DNA from: Verrucomicrobiota bacterium
GTDB lineage: Bacteria > Verrucomicrobiota > Verrucomicrobiia > Limisphaerales > J093
Direction of reading: 5' to 3'
NCBI GenBank assembly: GCA_016716505.1
Contig: JADJWF010000003.1
Coordinates: forward strand, 124,001 to 188,000
DNA length: 64,000 nt
Of this stretch, positions 9,198 to 19,700 are shown piece by piece. Under the pieces are notes generated by a model. It was not told the DNA's origin, searched no databases, and saw only the letters and a list, made by a program, of their open reading frames with translations. Each line of letters begins with the position of its first letter. Position 1 is the first letter of the stretch. The position numbers were made by a program, and so were the translations under genes.

Positions 9198-11348
9198 TTA
9201 CTTCGCCAGGTAATACTTCGTCGTGTATTCCTGAACCATCCGCCACGTGCTGAAGCGGGCCGCCAGGGTGACCCACGCGCGCCGGATGCGGGCGAGCCAC
9301 TGGCGCGGCAGGCCGGAGGCGTCGCGATTGTAGAACATGGGGATGACCTCCTTCACCAAGGTGTTGTAGAGGTTGGCGCTGTCTCGCCGATCTTGTTCCT
9401 CGATTGAGTTCGGGTGGGAGTCGTCCCCGATGGCGAAGCCGTTGGTGCCGTCGTAGCCCTCGCGCCACCAGCCGTCCAGGATGCTGAGGTTGAGGCAGCC
9501 ATGCGGGACGGTCTTCATGCCGCTGGTGCCGCTGGCCTCAAGGGGGCGACGCGGGTTGTTGAGCCAGACATCGCAGCCGGCGACCATCTGGCGGGCGACG
9601 TGGATGTCGTAGTTCTCGATGAACACGAGGTGCCCCTTCAAATCGCTGTGCTTGCTCAGATGAATGATCCGCTGGATGAAGCGCTTGCCTTCGTCGTCGC
9701 GCGGATGCGCCTTGCCGGCGAAGATGAATTGAACCGGGCGGCCGGTGTCCTTGGCCAGGCGCACGACGTTGTCGAACTGGTCAAAGATCAGCGGAGCGCG
9801 CTTGTAGGTCGCGAAGCGGCGGGCGAAGCCGATGGTCAGGGCGTCCGGATTCAGGAAGGCGTCGAAGGTGATGAAGTCCTCCTGGCTGATGGTGTGCCCC
9901 TGGATCAGCAGCCGGCGGCGGGTGAACTCGATCAACTCCCGGCGCAGCTTGTAGCGCAGGGCCCAGAGTTCTTCGTCGGAGACCACCGCCGGGTCGGCCA
10001 ACCGCTGCCAGAACTCCGGCGAATTGGCCTCGATCAGCCAGTCCAGGGTCTTCTTGCCGGGGTTCAGGCTGAAGTAGCGGTCCTTGATCAGCCGACGGGC
10101 CGAGCCCTTCATCCAGCCGACGAGGTGGACGCCGTTGGTGATGTGGCCGATCGGGACTTCATCGGGCGATTTCGCCGCGTAGAGCTTCTGCCACATCTCG
10201 CGGCTGACCTGGCCGTGCAATTCGCTGACTCCGTTGGCCGCCCGCGAATACCGCAGCGCGAGCACGGTCATGCAGAACTTGTCGGTGGGGTCGCCCGGCC
10301 GTTCGCGTCCAAGATCCATGAGCTGCTCATGAGTGAGGCCGAGGTTCACCGAGAACTTGTGGGCGGCGTATTCCACGAGTTCGCTGCTGAACCGGTCGTG
10401 CCCGGCGGGCACCGGCGTGTGGGTGGTAAACAGGCACTCCGCCCGCGTGGCGGCCTCGGCCGCCGCGAGGGTTTGTCCCGCCGCCAGCTTCTCGCGAAGG
10501 AGTTCGAGCGTCAGGAAGGCCGCGTGTCCCTCGTTCATGTGGAAGACCGACGGCGCCACGCCAAGGGCGCGCAGGAGCCGCACGCCGCCGACGCCCAGCA
10601 GGATTTCCTGCATGATGCGCGTGGATTCGTCGCCGCCGTACACGCGCGCGGTGAGTTCGCGGAAGTGCATGGCGTTTTCCGGCCGGTCGGTGTCGAGCAG
10701 ATAGACCGGTACCCGGCCCACGTTGACCCGCCAGGCGTGGAAATGGACGGTGCTGGTGGCAATCTTCACCGAGCAGACCAGCGGTTCGCCGCGCTCATTG
10801 AGCACGGGATCGAGCGGCAGCAGATGCGGATGGAGCGTGGTGTAATGCTCCTTCTGCCAGTTCTCGTGGTTGATGGTCTGCTGAAAGTATCCCTGGCGGT
10901 AAAACAAGCTGATTCCCACAAAGCCCAGGCCAAGATCGCTGGCCGACTTGGCGTGGTCGCCGGCGAGAACGCCCAGGCCGCCCGCGGCAATCGGCAGGGT
11001 TTCGTGGAACGAAAACTCGGCCGAGAAATACGCCACCGGGTTTTTCAGCAACTGCGGCGCGTGTTGGTGGCCCCAGGTGTTCGTGTCAGCCATGTATGCC
11101 TCGAAATCCCGGAGCACGCGGCGAATCCGCTCGGCCAGGTCCCGGTCATGCAGACGAACGCGCAGCTCGTAGTTGGAAACCTCGCGCAGGATGGCCACGG
11201 CATTGTGGTACAGGTTCTGCCAGCCCCGGGGGGACAAATCGCGCAGGACATCCTGGGCCTCCTGGTCCCAGCTCCACCACAGATTGCGGGCCATGCGATT
11301 CAGGCCGGCTGCCAGTTCGGTCACGCTCGATTTTGCAAACGATTCCAT
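9198..11348 (-). CDS. glgP: Alpha-glucan (glycogen) phosphorylase, GT35
   Basis: This enzyme releases glucose-1-phosphate from glycogen or maltodextrin using pyridoxal phosphate. The 716-aa product is of the shorter alpha-glucan phosphorylase type. It has an N-terminal DUF3417-like region (LNRMARNLWWSWDQEAQDVL). The PLP-binding Lys is in EASGTSGMK at about residue 612, and the conserved GWWREGYDGTNGFAIGD block follows. The start at ATG 11348 matches the family's N-terminal motif; an upstream in-frame ATG at 11432 would add a non-conserved stretch. No other glycogen genes are adjacent. It heads a leftward run with rlmN. Confidence 0.92.
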   Translation of the reverse strand: MESFAKSSVTELAAGLNRMARNLWWSWDQEAQDVLRDLSPRGWQNLYHNAVAILREVSNYELRVRLHDRDLAERIRRVLRDFEAYMADTNTWGHQHAPQLLKNPVAYFSAEFSFHETLPIAAGGLGVLAGDHAKSASDLGLGFVGISLFYRQGYFQQTINHENWQKEHYTTLHPHLLPLDPVLNERGEPLVCSVKIATSTVHFHAWRVNVGRVPVYLLDTDRPENAMHFRELTARVYGGDESTRIMQEILLGVGGVRLLRALGVAPSVFHMNEGHAAFLTLELLREKLAAGQTLAAAEAATRAECLFTTHTPVPAGHDRFSSELVEYAAHKFSVNLGLTHEQLMDLGRERPGDPTDKFCMTVLALRYSRAANGVSELHGQVSREMWQKLYAAKSPDEVPIGHITNGVHLVGWMKGSARRLIKDRYFSLNPGKKTLDWLIEANSPEFWQRLADPAVVSDEELWALRYKLRRELIEFTRRRLLIQGHTISQEDFITFDAFLNPDALTIGFARRFATYKRAPLIFDQFDNVVRLAKDTGRPVQFIFAGKAHPRDDEGKRFIQRIIHLSKHSDLKGHLVFIENYDIHVARQMVAGCDVWLNNPRRPLEASGTSGMKTVPHGCLNLSILDGWWREGYDGTNGFAIGDDSHPNSIEEQDRRDSANLYNTLVKEVIPMFYNRDASGLPRQWLARIRRAWVTLAARFSTWRMVQEYTTKYYLAK

Positions 11349-11529
11349 GCTCAAGTCCGGTTGGTTTTGGGTTCGCTCCTTCCGTGCGATGCAACGCGCG
11401 CGAAACGTAGGCAGCGTCCAGCCTGGCCGCAACGGTAAAGGCCGGCCGACCGGGCCGCCGCGGGCCCCTGGGCGCGACCGCGGGCAAATCTTCTTGGGCG
11501 GCTTTTGGGCTTCTGGCTAAATCCGCCAC

Positions 11530-12768
11530 GTGCGCGTCTATACGCGATACCGACCGCCGTCCAAGCGCGGGCGCCTGCGTTCCCTGAGCTACTGGACCAT
11601 CGCTCTCGCGGGTTTGGCCGTGCTGGCCTGGGTCTTTTGGGAAGCCAGTCGCGAACCGGCCCGGCCGGCGCGGGCGACGGCCACGGCGCCGGGCAATCGC
11701 CCGTCCACCTCCGTCGCTCAACCGACGCCGCCAGCGACGCCGGCCTCGCCGCCGCCGACCAACCTGATTTCCGCACCGGCGGTTCCCCGCGCGCCGACCG
11801 CGGCGCCGGGGGTCGTCCATCCTCCGGCGGTCTCCAACGTGGCTCAAGTCTCGCCGCCAACAGGCCCGCCCTTGTTTCCCACCAACCTCGTGCTCAACGG
11901 TCGCTGGGATGGACCGCGGCCGGTGGGGACGACGTTTGAAATGCAGTTGGCGCTGGCGCGGCGTGGCTTTTCGAGCGGGTCGCTGGATGGTCGGGCAGGT
12001 TCCCAGACGCGCGCGGCGCTGCGAGCGTTCCAGGCGCAGGTGGGTCTGCGCATCAGCGGTGTGTTGGACACCGCCACGCGCGCCGCCCTGTCGTTGGATC
12101 CCGAACCGGTCACGACGTATCGGGTGACCTCGGCCGACCTCGCGCGCCTGCGGCCGTTGAGTCGGACCTGGCTGGGCAAATCGCAGCAGGACCGCCTCGA
12201 TTACGAAACGATCCTGGAGCTCGTCGCCGAGCGATCCTGGTCCCACCCGCGCCTGATTCGCGAACTGAACCCCCGCGTGAACTGGGCCGAAGTCTCGCCA
12301 GGGACGATCGTGCAGGTGCCTCACGTCATCCCGCTGTCGCGCACGAAAGCGGCGGAGTTGAAGATCGAACTCAGCGGCAAGGTGCTGCGCGCCTACGACG
12401 CCCGCGCCAACCTGATTGCGTTCATGCCCTGCAGCATCGCCAAGCGGGTCGAGAAACGCCCGGTGGGAACGCTGCGCGTCGCCCGCGTGGCCCTCAATCC
12501 GGTGTACACCTTTAATCCCGAAATCTTCCGGGAATCGCCGGAGGCGCGACGCCTCAATCGCAAGCTGGACATCCCGCCCGGTCCCAACAACCCCGTGGGC
12601 GTGGCATGGATCGGTTTGGACAAACCGGGCTACGGCATCCACGGGACCCCCGAGCCGGAACAGGTGGGGCGCACCGAATCTCACGGTTGCTTCCGCCTTG
12701 CCAACTGGAACGCCGAGTATCTGGCGGGCATCGTCAGCGTCGGCATCCCGGTGAACATCGAGCCGTGA
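11530..12768 (+). CDS. Membrane-anchored L,D-transpeptidase with peptidoglycan-binding domain
   Basis: This 412-aa envelope enzyme is predicted to cross-link or modify peptidoglycan. It begins with a positively charged stretch and one membrane anchor (about residues 19-38, SYWTIALAGLAVLAWVFW), followed by a Pro/Ala/Thr-rich spacer. A PG_binding_1 domain lies at about 138-188 (MQLALARRGFSSGSLDG). A LysM-like part (about 195-265) comes next. The YkuD catalytic domain ends in HGTPEPEQ...SHGCFRL, with His385 and nucleophile Cys387. The start is a GTG at 11530. It is the first gene of a tight rightward trio (18 and 12 bp gaps). Confidence 0.92.
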   Translation: MRVYTRYRPPSKRGRLRSLSYWTIALAGLAVLAWVFWEASREPARPARATATAPGNRPSTSVAQPTPPATPASPPPTNLISAPAVPRAPTAAPGVVHPPAVSNVAQVSPPTGPPLFPTNLVLNGRWDGPRPVGTTFEMQLALARRGFSSGSLDGRAGSQTRAALRAFQAQVGLRISGVLDTATRAALSLDPEPVTTYRVTSADLARLRPLSRTWLGKSQQDRLDYETILELVAERSWSHPRLIRELNPRVNWAEVSPGTIVQVPHVIPLSRTKAAELKIELSGKVLRAYDARANLIAFMPCSIAKRVEKRPVGTLRVARVALNPVYTFNPEIFRESPEARRLNRKLDIPPGPNNPVGVAWIGLDKPGYGIHGTPEPEQVGRTESHGCFRLANWNAEYLAGIVSVGIPVNIEP

Positions 12769-12786
12769 GCAGCGCGCGCGAACCGC

Positions 12787-13335
12787 ATGGCCGGCAAGTT
12801 CAGTTTCCAGTTGCGCAGCGAGGAGCGACGCCGGTCCTTTCCCCACAAGCTGGTCATCGGCCAGCGGGAGACGGAGACGAACGCGCACGTGCTCTTGAAG
12901 CTGATCGCGTACCTCCTGTTCTTCCGCGAGCGGTTGCAGGTGGAGCCGCGGCTGGACTTGGACTTGATCCCGTACGAACCCGACCTGCTTCAGTGCGACT
13001 ATGAACTGCGCCCGGTGCTCTGGGTCGAGTGCGGCGAGTGCGGCGTGGCCAAACTGGACCGACTGGCCGTGAAAGTGCCCGAGGCGGCCATCTGGGTGGT
13101 CAAGCGCTCAGTGGCGGAGGCGGAGCAGCTCGTTCAACAAATGGCGAAGGCCGAACTCCGCCGCCATCGCTATCACGTCATCGGTCTCGAGGGCGATGGT
13201 TTTGCTGAACTCGAAAACCTCCTGACGGCGCGGAACGAGGTCTATTGGGTGGGCGGCGGCTTCGATCCGCCGGAGATGCGTTCCGAGTTCAACGGTCTCT
13301 GGTTCGAGCTGGGGGTCCGCATTCTCCGATTCTGA
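12787..13335 (+). CDS. yaeQ: YaeQ family protein
   Basis: This 182-aa protein has the typical length and opening of YaeQ proteins (MAGKFSFQLRSEERRR). It also has the family's DLDLIPYEPDLLQ and LWVECGECGVAKLDRLA stretches. YaeQ has a PD-(D/E)xK-nuclease-like fold. Its activity is unsettled; an E. coli homologue was once linked to transcription antitermination in the absence of RfaH. The Asp/Glu residues in this region would fit a nuclease-like site. It is 18 bp after the L,D-transpeptidase gene and 12 bp before the next one, so it is probably in the same operon. Confidence 0.85.
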   Translation: MAGKFSFQLRSEERRRSFPHKLVIGQRETETNAHVLLKLIAYLLFFRERLQVEPRLDLDLIPYEPDLLQCDYELRPVLWVECGECGVAKLDRLAVKVPEAAIWVVKRSVAEAEQLVQQMAKAELRRHRYHVIGLEGDGFAELENLLTARNEVYWVGGGFDPPEMRSEFNGLWFELGVRILRF

Positions 13336-13347
13336 CTGCCGCCTGCC

Positions 13348-14367
13348 ATGAAGCGCGCGCTGCGCATCGCCGTTCTGCTGCTGGGGTTGGGCGTGTTCGG
13401 TTGGTTCGTGCATCACGCCGGTCCGGCCGAGATTCTCGGAATGCTGTCCCGGTTGGGCTGGTACGCCCCGTTGGCGCTGTTACCGCTGGGCCTGGTGTAC
13501 AGCGCGGAGGTGCTGGGCTGGCGGTGGGCGTTTGGCCGGGACGCGCCCAACGGGCTGCCCTACCGGACGCTCTGGCGAATCCGGCTTTGCGGTGAGGCCT
13601 TCAACAACGTGATTCCCTCGGGCACGGTGGGTGGGGAGGCGGTGAAGATCTACCTGCTGCACAAGCGGGGTGTGTCCGGCCGCCACGCCACGGCCGCCAC
13701 GATCATCGGTCGCACCGTGCAGACCTTGATGCAGGTGACCTTCATCGCGCTAGGGTCGGCGGCCTTCCTGCATTTTGCCGGGGAGCGGCCGGGTGTGGTC
13801 CCGGCCATGGCGGTGATTCTGGCCGCGAGCATCGTGCTGGTGGCGACGCTGTTCTACCTCCAGTCCCACGGGATGTTCACTTTGGGCCTGAAACTGGCGG
13901 CCGCCCTGCGGATCAAGCTGGCGGTCTTGGAGACGCGACGCGAACACCTCGTCCGCATTGACCGGCAGATCATGGATTTCTACCGGTACGACCGGCGGCA
14001 CTTCCTGCTCAGCGCCGCGACGTACCTGGGCGCCTGGCTGTTGGACACGCTGGACGTGCTGATCGCCGCATGGCTGCTGGGCATGCCGATTGACTGGCCG
14101 CACGCGCTGGCGATCGAGGCGTTCATCGGCGTGGCGAAGCTGCTGGGCTTCCTGGTACCAGGCGGGCTGGGCATTCAGGAAGCGGGCATCACCCTGGTGT
14201 GCCGGCTGGCCGGGCTGCCGGTGGAATTCGGCCCCGCTTACGCGATCATCCGGCGGGGCCGGGACCTGTTCGTCGTCACGCTCGGCTGGTGGTTCTTGTG
14301 GCGCGAAGAGGCGAGCCTCGCCGCCCTGCGCGCGCACGTCGCAGCAGAGGTGCGCGAGGAACTGTGA
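13348..14367 (+). CDS. YbhN/lysylphosphatidylglycerol synthase transmembrane-domain (UPF0104) protein
   Basis: This 339-aa multi-pass membrane protein has about 8 hydrophobic segments (first at residues 5-25). It contains the family's EAFNNVIPSGTVGGEAVKIYLL motif and a C-terminal AKLLGFLVPGGLGIQEAGI segment. The family includes the flippase half of MprF and AglD/YbhN-like proteins, and roles in lipid or polyprenyl-phosphate flipping are inferred. It ends the L,D-transpeptidase/yaeQ operon, consistent with an envelope role. A 162-bp relic of a second copy of its 3' end is at 21343-21504. Confidence 0.85.
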   Translation: MKRALRIAVLLLGLGVFGWFVHHAGPAEILGMLSRLGWYAPLALLPLGLVYSAEVLGWRWAFGRDAPNGLPYRTLWRIRLCGEAFNNVIPSGTVGGEAVKIYLLHKRGVSGRHATAATIIGRTVQTLMQVTFIALGSAAFLHFAGERPGVVPAMAVILAASIVLVATLFYLQSHGMFTLGLKLAAALRIKLAVLETRREHLVRIDRQIMDFYRYDRRHFLLSAATYLGAWLLDTLDVLIAAWLLGMPIDWPHALAIEAFIGVAKLLGFLVPGGLGIQEAGITLVCRLAGLPVEFGPAYAIIRRGRDLFVVTLGWWFLWREEASLAALRAHVAAEVREEL

Positions 14368-14683
14368 GAAACGGATCAGTTGCCGGGGATTTGCGGGGCG
14401 GCCTTGATCGAAAGACGGCACCCGCACCGGCACCTTCCGCTATTTCCACTTCGGCGGGCAAAGCGGCTTCGTGTGCCTGCGGGCCGAATGGCTGGCCAAT
14501 CCCTGAGCGCGGAGCTGCGGATGGCGACCTGCGAGACGGGATAAACTGGCGCTCCACAGCCACCTCGCCCGAACGAGGAGGTTTTCCGTTCCGCCAGGTG
14601 ACGCGATTCACTCAAAGCGTCGGTTCCGCGCTGTGCCCATAACAAGGCGCGCTTGCTCGGCCGCTTGGTGCAGAAGCGCGAGT
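14368..14683. other. Intergenic 316 bp with a possible 3' gene relic
   Basis: No complete gene is visible. On the + strand, 14408-14503 is open for 32 codons and ends at a TGA (14504-14506). It is preceded by an in-frame TGA at 14405 and has no start codon. Its translation (for example GTFRYFHFGGQSGFVCLR) looks protein-like, so it may be the surviving C-terminus of a deleted gene. A short inverted repeat (CCTCG at 14563, CGAGG at 14574) followed by TTTT could act as a weak terminator. Confidence 0.35.
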
Positions 14684-16651
14684 TCAGGGTTCGATCCGCA
14701 CCCGATAGAACTGCGCCATCGCGCCGGGCGGGGGCAGGAGCAGGGTGTTCTCTGGCGCCCGATCCTCCAGCCCGGTCCACCGCGGCGTGAAACCGCCGTC
14801 CGGTTGCGCGGATTCCAGCACGGTGAACACGCGTCCCGGCAGGCTGGGCCAGCGCAAGACCAGACCTTCGTCCGTCCCGCTCACCGCGAGGGCAAGCGGC
14901 TCCACCCACACAAAAGCCGCCGTGGGCAGGCCCCAGACGCCGTCCTCGTTTTGCGCCGTGACAAAAACCGTGTGCCGACCGGGCGCCCAGCCCGTGGTGT
15001 CCAGCGTCGCGGCCAGGTCCTCCTGCGCCGAGTCCAGGGCGCCATCGGCGGCGACCGGAAACCCGGTTGAGCCGTCGTCGCCCGCTGGTGCATCGAGGGT
15101 CCAGCGCGCCGCCGCGATGCGGCGCGGAGCAGGCAGGTTCTTCAAACCGAACCAGCGCGTGGTGTCCGCCCGGGCATTCAACCGCACTGACGCCCCGGCC
15201 ACGAGACGCGGGGGAGCGATGGTGACGCTGACCACGTCCGGCCCGGCGGGCGCGCGGAACGGCTCGCGGGCGCCCTTGGCGGCGTACCAGAGGGCGGGAC
15301 GGTTGGCGGGGTAAATGCGGTTTTCAAACTCCGCGCATTCTTGGAAGAACGCCGTGCCCAGCTCGAAGGTGTACGCCGCCACGCCGCGTTCGCCGTACAC
15401 CCAGTCATCCAGCGATCCGGTGGTGGGATACAACTCGATGCTCGGCGACACGCGGTAGCGGTTAAAAAAGGCGAACTTCGCGCCCAGCGCAGCCAGCGCG
15501 GCACCGTTCGGCGCGGCGTTGGTGGTCCAACCCCACGGGTGGAGTACCAGTTCGGAAAAGCTGTGCAGGCTGACGACCAGTCCGGTGGCGGTGTCCGGCG
15601 CGGGCGTTTCGAAATCCGGGGGGCGCCGCGCGGGAAACAGCCCGCGGACGTAGTCGCGCAGCGCGCGGTTCTCCGGCTCGGAGAACTCGCCCGGGCCGCG
15701 GTACACCTCGTTGCACGGCAGTTCGCTGGCGCCCACGCCGCCCCAAAGGAAGCCGCAGTTCCGGTTCAGGTCCGTGCCGTAGCGCGGGTACTCGGCGCAG
15801 CCGTTGGTGTTGCTGGTATTCTTGCGCCACCAAAGGCCCAGTTCGGCGAACTTGCGGCCGTCCGGGTTGACCACAGGCAGCACATGCACCTCGTGAAAGT
15901 CCAGCAGCCAGGTGGCCTCGGGGTCGGTGTCGTACCCGGCCACGAGCTCCTCGGCAAAGCGCAGGGCGGTCTCGGCCGTGGTCAACTCCCGCGCGTGGTG
16001 CGCACCGATCAACAGGAACCGCGGCTTCGGACCGGGCCGCTCCGGGTTGGTCAACACCAGCGCCCGCAGGTCGTAACCCGCGCGCCCGCCCGGCACGGTC
16101 TTCTCCCAGCTTTCGCCAATCTTCACCGCGGTGGCAATCCGCGGGTGCTCGCGCGTCAGGCGGTCCAGCGCGGCGTCCACCTCCTCCACGGTGCGGTAGC
16201 ACGGGTACCCCGGAATGCCGCCGGTTTGTGACGCCGCCAAGCGCGGCCGCCGCCGTAACGCCGCCGTGTGGGCCGCGTCCAACTCCAACCGCAAGCCGGT
16301 CGTTTCCGCCTCCGTCCACTCGGCGGGACTCAGCCGCGCCAGCACGTAGCCTTGCTCATGATCGGCGAACTCGAACACATCGTAACGACCGACCAACTCC
16401 GCCAACCGCGAGCGCTCCCCGTAAAACACACGGGCCACCACGTCCCCGCCCTGTCCCATGAGCGGGTCCGGTCCCCAACGGTCAAGGTCGGTGACGGCGG
16501 AACTTGCCGAGTCGGCGCCGCGCATGAGTCCAAAGACGAGGGTGACCAGACCGGCGGCGATCCGCCACCACGGCCCCGACCAACCCGGCCATACGCCGGT
16601 AGCACCGTCTTGCGACGACGCGCTTCGTCTTCTGCGGCCGGGGTGCCCCAT
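14684..16651 (-). CDS. Exported M14 zinc carboxypeptidase
   Basis: This 655-aa secreted metallopeptidase starts with a basic N-terminus and one hydrophobic segment (about 30-45), read as a signal peptide or anchor. The M14 catalytic domain (about 148-460) has zinc ligands His219 and Glu222 in the HHARE motif, and His363 in SLHSF. It also has DLNRNC (substrate-binding Arg) and the catalytic Glu430 in YTFELG. A Pro/Ala-rich region and a beta-sandwich tail follow, ending AQFYRVRIEP. Several other exported proteins in this window end with a similar tail. The usual role is release of C-terminal amino acids from peptides outside the cytoplasm. It is 98 bp downstream of a large exported-protein gene on the same strand. 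Confidence 0.88.
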   Translation of the reverse strand: MGHPGRRRRSASSQDGATGVWPGWSGPWWRIAAGLVTLVFGLMRGADSASSAVTDLDRWGPDPLMGQGGDVVARVFYGERSRLAELVGRYDVFEFADHEQGYVLARLSPAEWTEAETTGLRLELDAAHTAALRRRPRLAASQTGGIPGYPCYRTVEEVDAALDRLTREHPRIATAVKIGESWEKTVPGGRAGYDLRALVLTNPERPGPKPRFLLIGAHHARELTTAETALRFAEELVAGYDTDPEATWLLDFHEVHVLPVVNPDGRKFAELGLWWRKNTSNTNGCAEYPRYGTDLNRNCGFLWGGVGASELPCNEVYRGPGEFSEPENRALRDYVRGLFPARRPPDFETPAPDTATGLVVSLHSFSELVLHPWGWTTNAAPNGAALAALGAKFAFFNRYRVSPSIELYPTTGSLDDWVYGERGVAAYTFELGTAFFQECAEFENRIYPANRPALWYAAKGAREPFRAPAGPDVVSVTIAPPRLVAGASVRLNARADTTRWFGLKNLPAPRRIAAARWTLDAPAGDDGSTGFPVAADGALDSAQEDLAATLDTTGWAPGRHTVFVTAQNEDGVWGLPTAAFVWVEPLALAVSGTDEGLVLRWPSLPGRVFTVLESAQPDGGFTPRWTGLEDRAPENTLLLPPPGAMAQFYRVRIEP

Positions 16652-16749
16652 TGGGCCCTCAATCTGCGGTTCGGTGCCGCGTTCCGCAAGTTTCCAGCGC
16701 AGGCCGGGGCTACTTGGTTGAGTCCGAACGAGAGTGCGTGCCGGACCGC

Positions 16750-19700
16750 TTACCGGGCAGCCAGCCGGAAGAACCGCTGCCCCTGCACCGCAGGCAGGGT
16801 GAACTGGGCGATGCCGCCCACGCGCCGGACGCCTTCCGTGACCGGTGTCCAGCGGGTGCGCTCCCCAAGGGCGTCCGTGGCCTCGAGTTGGACCGCCGGC
16901 AGGGCGTTCCAGGTGAGGGTGACCGCGCCCGCGAAACTCACCGCGCTCAGCCGCAGCGTCTCGGCCTCCGGTGGCCCGGGGTTTGGGATGCTAACTGGTC
17001 CGCTGGTAGCGGCCAGGGAGCGCACGTTTTGCGGATCAAAGGCCGCCAGTTGGTAGGTGTACTCGACGCCCGGCTCGATCAGCGGGTCCACGAAGCTCTC
17101 GCCCGTGCTCACGCCCACCAGTTCGGACTCGCGGCTGCCGGCGCGCGTGCGCCAGATCCACGTGCGGATCGAGCCGTCGGCCACCGGGTTGGTCCATTCC
17201 AACCGCGCGGCGCCGCCGCGGGCGTCCGGCGTGACGACCAGGTCCTGCGGTGCGGGCAGACCGCCCCAGGCGGCTTCGGCGCGGTTGTTCGCCTCGTCGG
17301 CTTCGGGCACCACGCCGGTGGCGTCCACCACGATGTAAAACGTCCGCCACCCGCGGTCGGCGGGCGTGTAGTCGGCGGTCACGACCTCTTCGGCGCCGGT
17401 GGTCAGCGGGCCGCGCAGGAACCCGGTGGCGAACGGCGTCACGCCCCGCAACGGTTCGCGGTCAAAGAAGTGAACCTGGTAGCTGACCACCCCGACGGGC
17501 GCCAGCCCGGTGTTGGTCACGCGCGCAGTGATGCGCATCGGCCGGCCCGGGGTGGGGAATTCGTCCGAAAATTCCAGCGCCGGCTCAGCAAACGTGAGGT
17601 CCGGCTGGTTGCGGAGCGGCAGCGTGAGCAGTGCCGGGTCGGCCATCGGCTCGGCGGGGTTGCGGCTTTCCCAAAGCACCAGCGGCTCACCGGTCGCGGG
17701 ATTGAGTTCGGCGGCAACCTGCCAGTTGAGCCGGTCGTTGCGGGTGAGCCGGGTCAGCCCCCAGCCCGGCGTGACTGCATTGAGATCAGCGACCGCCGCG
17801 GTCACGTCGCCCTGCGGGCGGAACCGCTCCAGCGTGCCGAAGCCGCGGAAGAACACCAGCGCCCGGTTGTCGGCGGTCACGCGCAACCGCGGTCTTTCGG
17901 CGCGCGTGTCCGCGCCCACGGGGGTCGAGGTCCAGCCGCGGTCGCCGCGACGGGCCACGTGCAAGGTGCTCAGCAGGCCGTCGGCCGGGAGCAGTTCCCC
18001 GGTTTCCGGGTTCGCGGCGGGTACCACGAAGGCCACCACCGGCGCGTTGGCGTCGTCGAAATCCAGGGATGGCGTCCAGGGCGCCGGTGGCAGACCCGTG
18101 AGCGTTTCCGGAACGGACCAGCCTGCGGCGCCGAGCACGCTGAAGACCAGCGTACGGTCGCCCGGCGTGCCCAAGTCGCCGTCAGCGTCGCGCACCCAGA
18201 CCAGCGCGGGCCGGCCGCGGCGGTCGTAGCGGAGGCTGGGCTGGAGGTCGAAGGCATTGGAGAGCGGGTCCACGCGTTGCGGGGCACTCCAGCCCGCGCG
18301 CCCCCGCCGGGCAAAGTAAAGAGCCAGCGCCTGCTGTCGGCCCGGGATGGGTTCCTGTTCGCGCAGCCAGACCAGCACGGCATCGCCGGTCGCCGGGTCC
18401 GAGGTCAGCACGGGGCGGACGTCCAGCTCCCGGTCCAGGCTCAGCAACGTCGGCGGCTGCCACGTGCCGGAGATGGCGAGGCGAGGTTGACCGGTGGCTG
18501 CAGCGGCCCGGCTCAGGAAAATGGCGTCCCAGACCGACTCGGCAAAGTCCACCACCCCGCCGATAACGCCGCATCCCCAATCGAGCAGATCGCCGATGGT
18601 GTCGCACACGCCTTGCGGCCGCGGTCCGGCCAGCGCGGCGCCGCCCGGTGTGGATCGCACCCAGATGACCACGGCACGCCGTGGGCTGATGAAGCTGACC
18701 TGCGGCTCCCAACCGGCAAACTCAGGCCCCGCGATGGGTTGCGGCGGCGACCACGTTTCACCGTCGAAGATGCTGTGCACCGGCGCGGTGCGTTCAATCT
18801 GGCCGTTGACGGTCGTATAGCCTTCCCACACGGCCAGGGCGAAGCCGGCCGGGCTGAAGGCGATCGAGGCGTGCCGTGGCGGCGCGTAGGCCAGGGATTC
18901 GCCCGCTGCCGGGGCCGGACCGTGCAGCCCCGCCGGGCAATTGCCGACCTTGATGGGGTCAAAGAGGTTCACCGACTTGTCGAACCCCAGGCCGCAGCAG
19001 GTGAGGGCCAGGTTGGCTTTGGCGCTGAAGACCAGGCACAGCCCGTCCCAGTACACCGGCGGGCTGTGGGCCGGGTCGAGGATGATCGGGGCGCTGAGCG
19101 CGGCCTGGGGCGCAATGTTGGCCGTGGCCTCGCAGACGGCGGCCTCGATACTGGCGCCGACGTTGAGCTGGGCGGTCAGCCCCGGGCTGACGCTGGCCGT
19201 GGTCCGCAGATCGGTCTTGACCTGGCCGCCCAGCGAAACATTGCCGCCGAGATGCAGCACGATGCCCACTTCGCCGCCGAATTTGAGTCCGCAGACGTCA
19301 ATCGGCGAGGGCAGGGCCGCGCCCCAAATCGGAATCGGCGGCGGGTTCACCACGGGCACCGTCCAGGGCGGGAAACTGTACGTGGCTCCGGGGAGCGAAG
19401 TCCCGTGAGTGGTCAGGGCCCGGCTTTCGTTCATCACGGGCAGGCTCAGCAGGGTGACCTGGGCCAGCGCCTTGGCCTGACCGGACCAGTTGCCGTCGCT
19501 CAGAAAGCGCTCGGTCAGAGCGATGCCCAGGTCCACGCGGTTTTGCAGGGTCGCGAACTTCAGATCTAGCGGCTGGTCGAACAGCGGCGTGCCCACGCCC
19601 GGCACCTTGGGCAGCGTGCCGTTGAAGTCGTAACGCAGCCGGAAGAAGTCCTGCCTGGTTACCGTCAGGGTGGGGCTTTTGACGTTGCCCGCGTACCAGC

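Noticed and set aside
9414..11438. 674-aa + strand frame opposite glgP
   Set aside because: No recognisable domain; the opposite strand carries the complete phosphorylase with its PLP motif.
14685..14702. tRNA-like T-loop sequence GGTTCGATCC
   Set aside because: No matching acceptor stem, anticodon arm or D arm nearby; the bases encode the C-terminus of the carboxypeptidase.
16651..19569. 972-aa + strand frame opposite the CARDB protein
   Set aside because: Composition is Arg/Gly/Ala/Val-rich without structure; the signal-peptide protein on the other strand has real domains.
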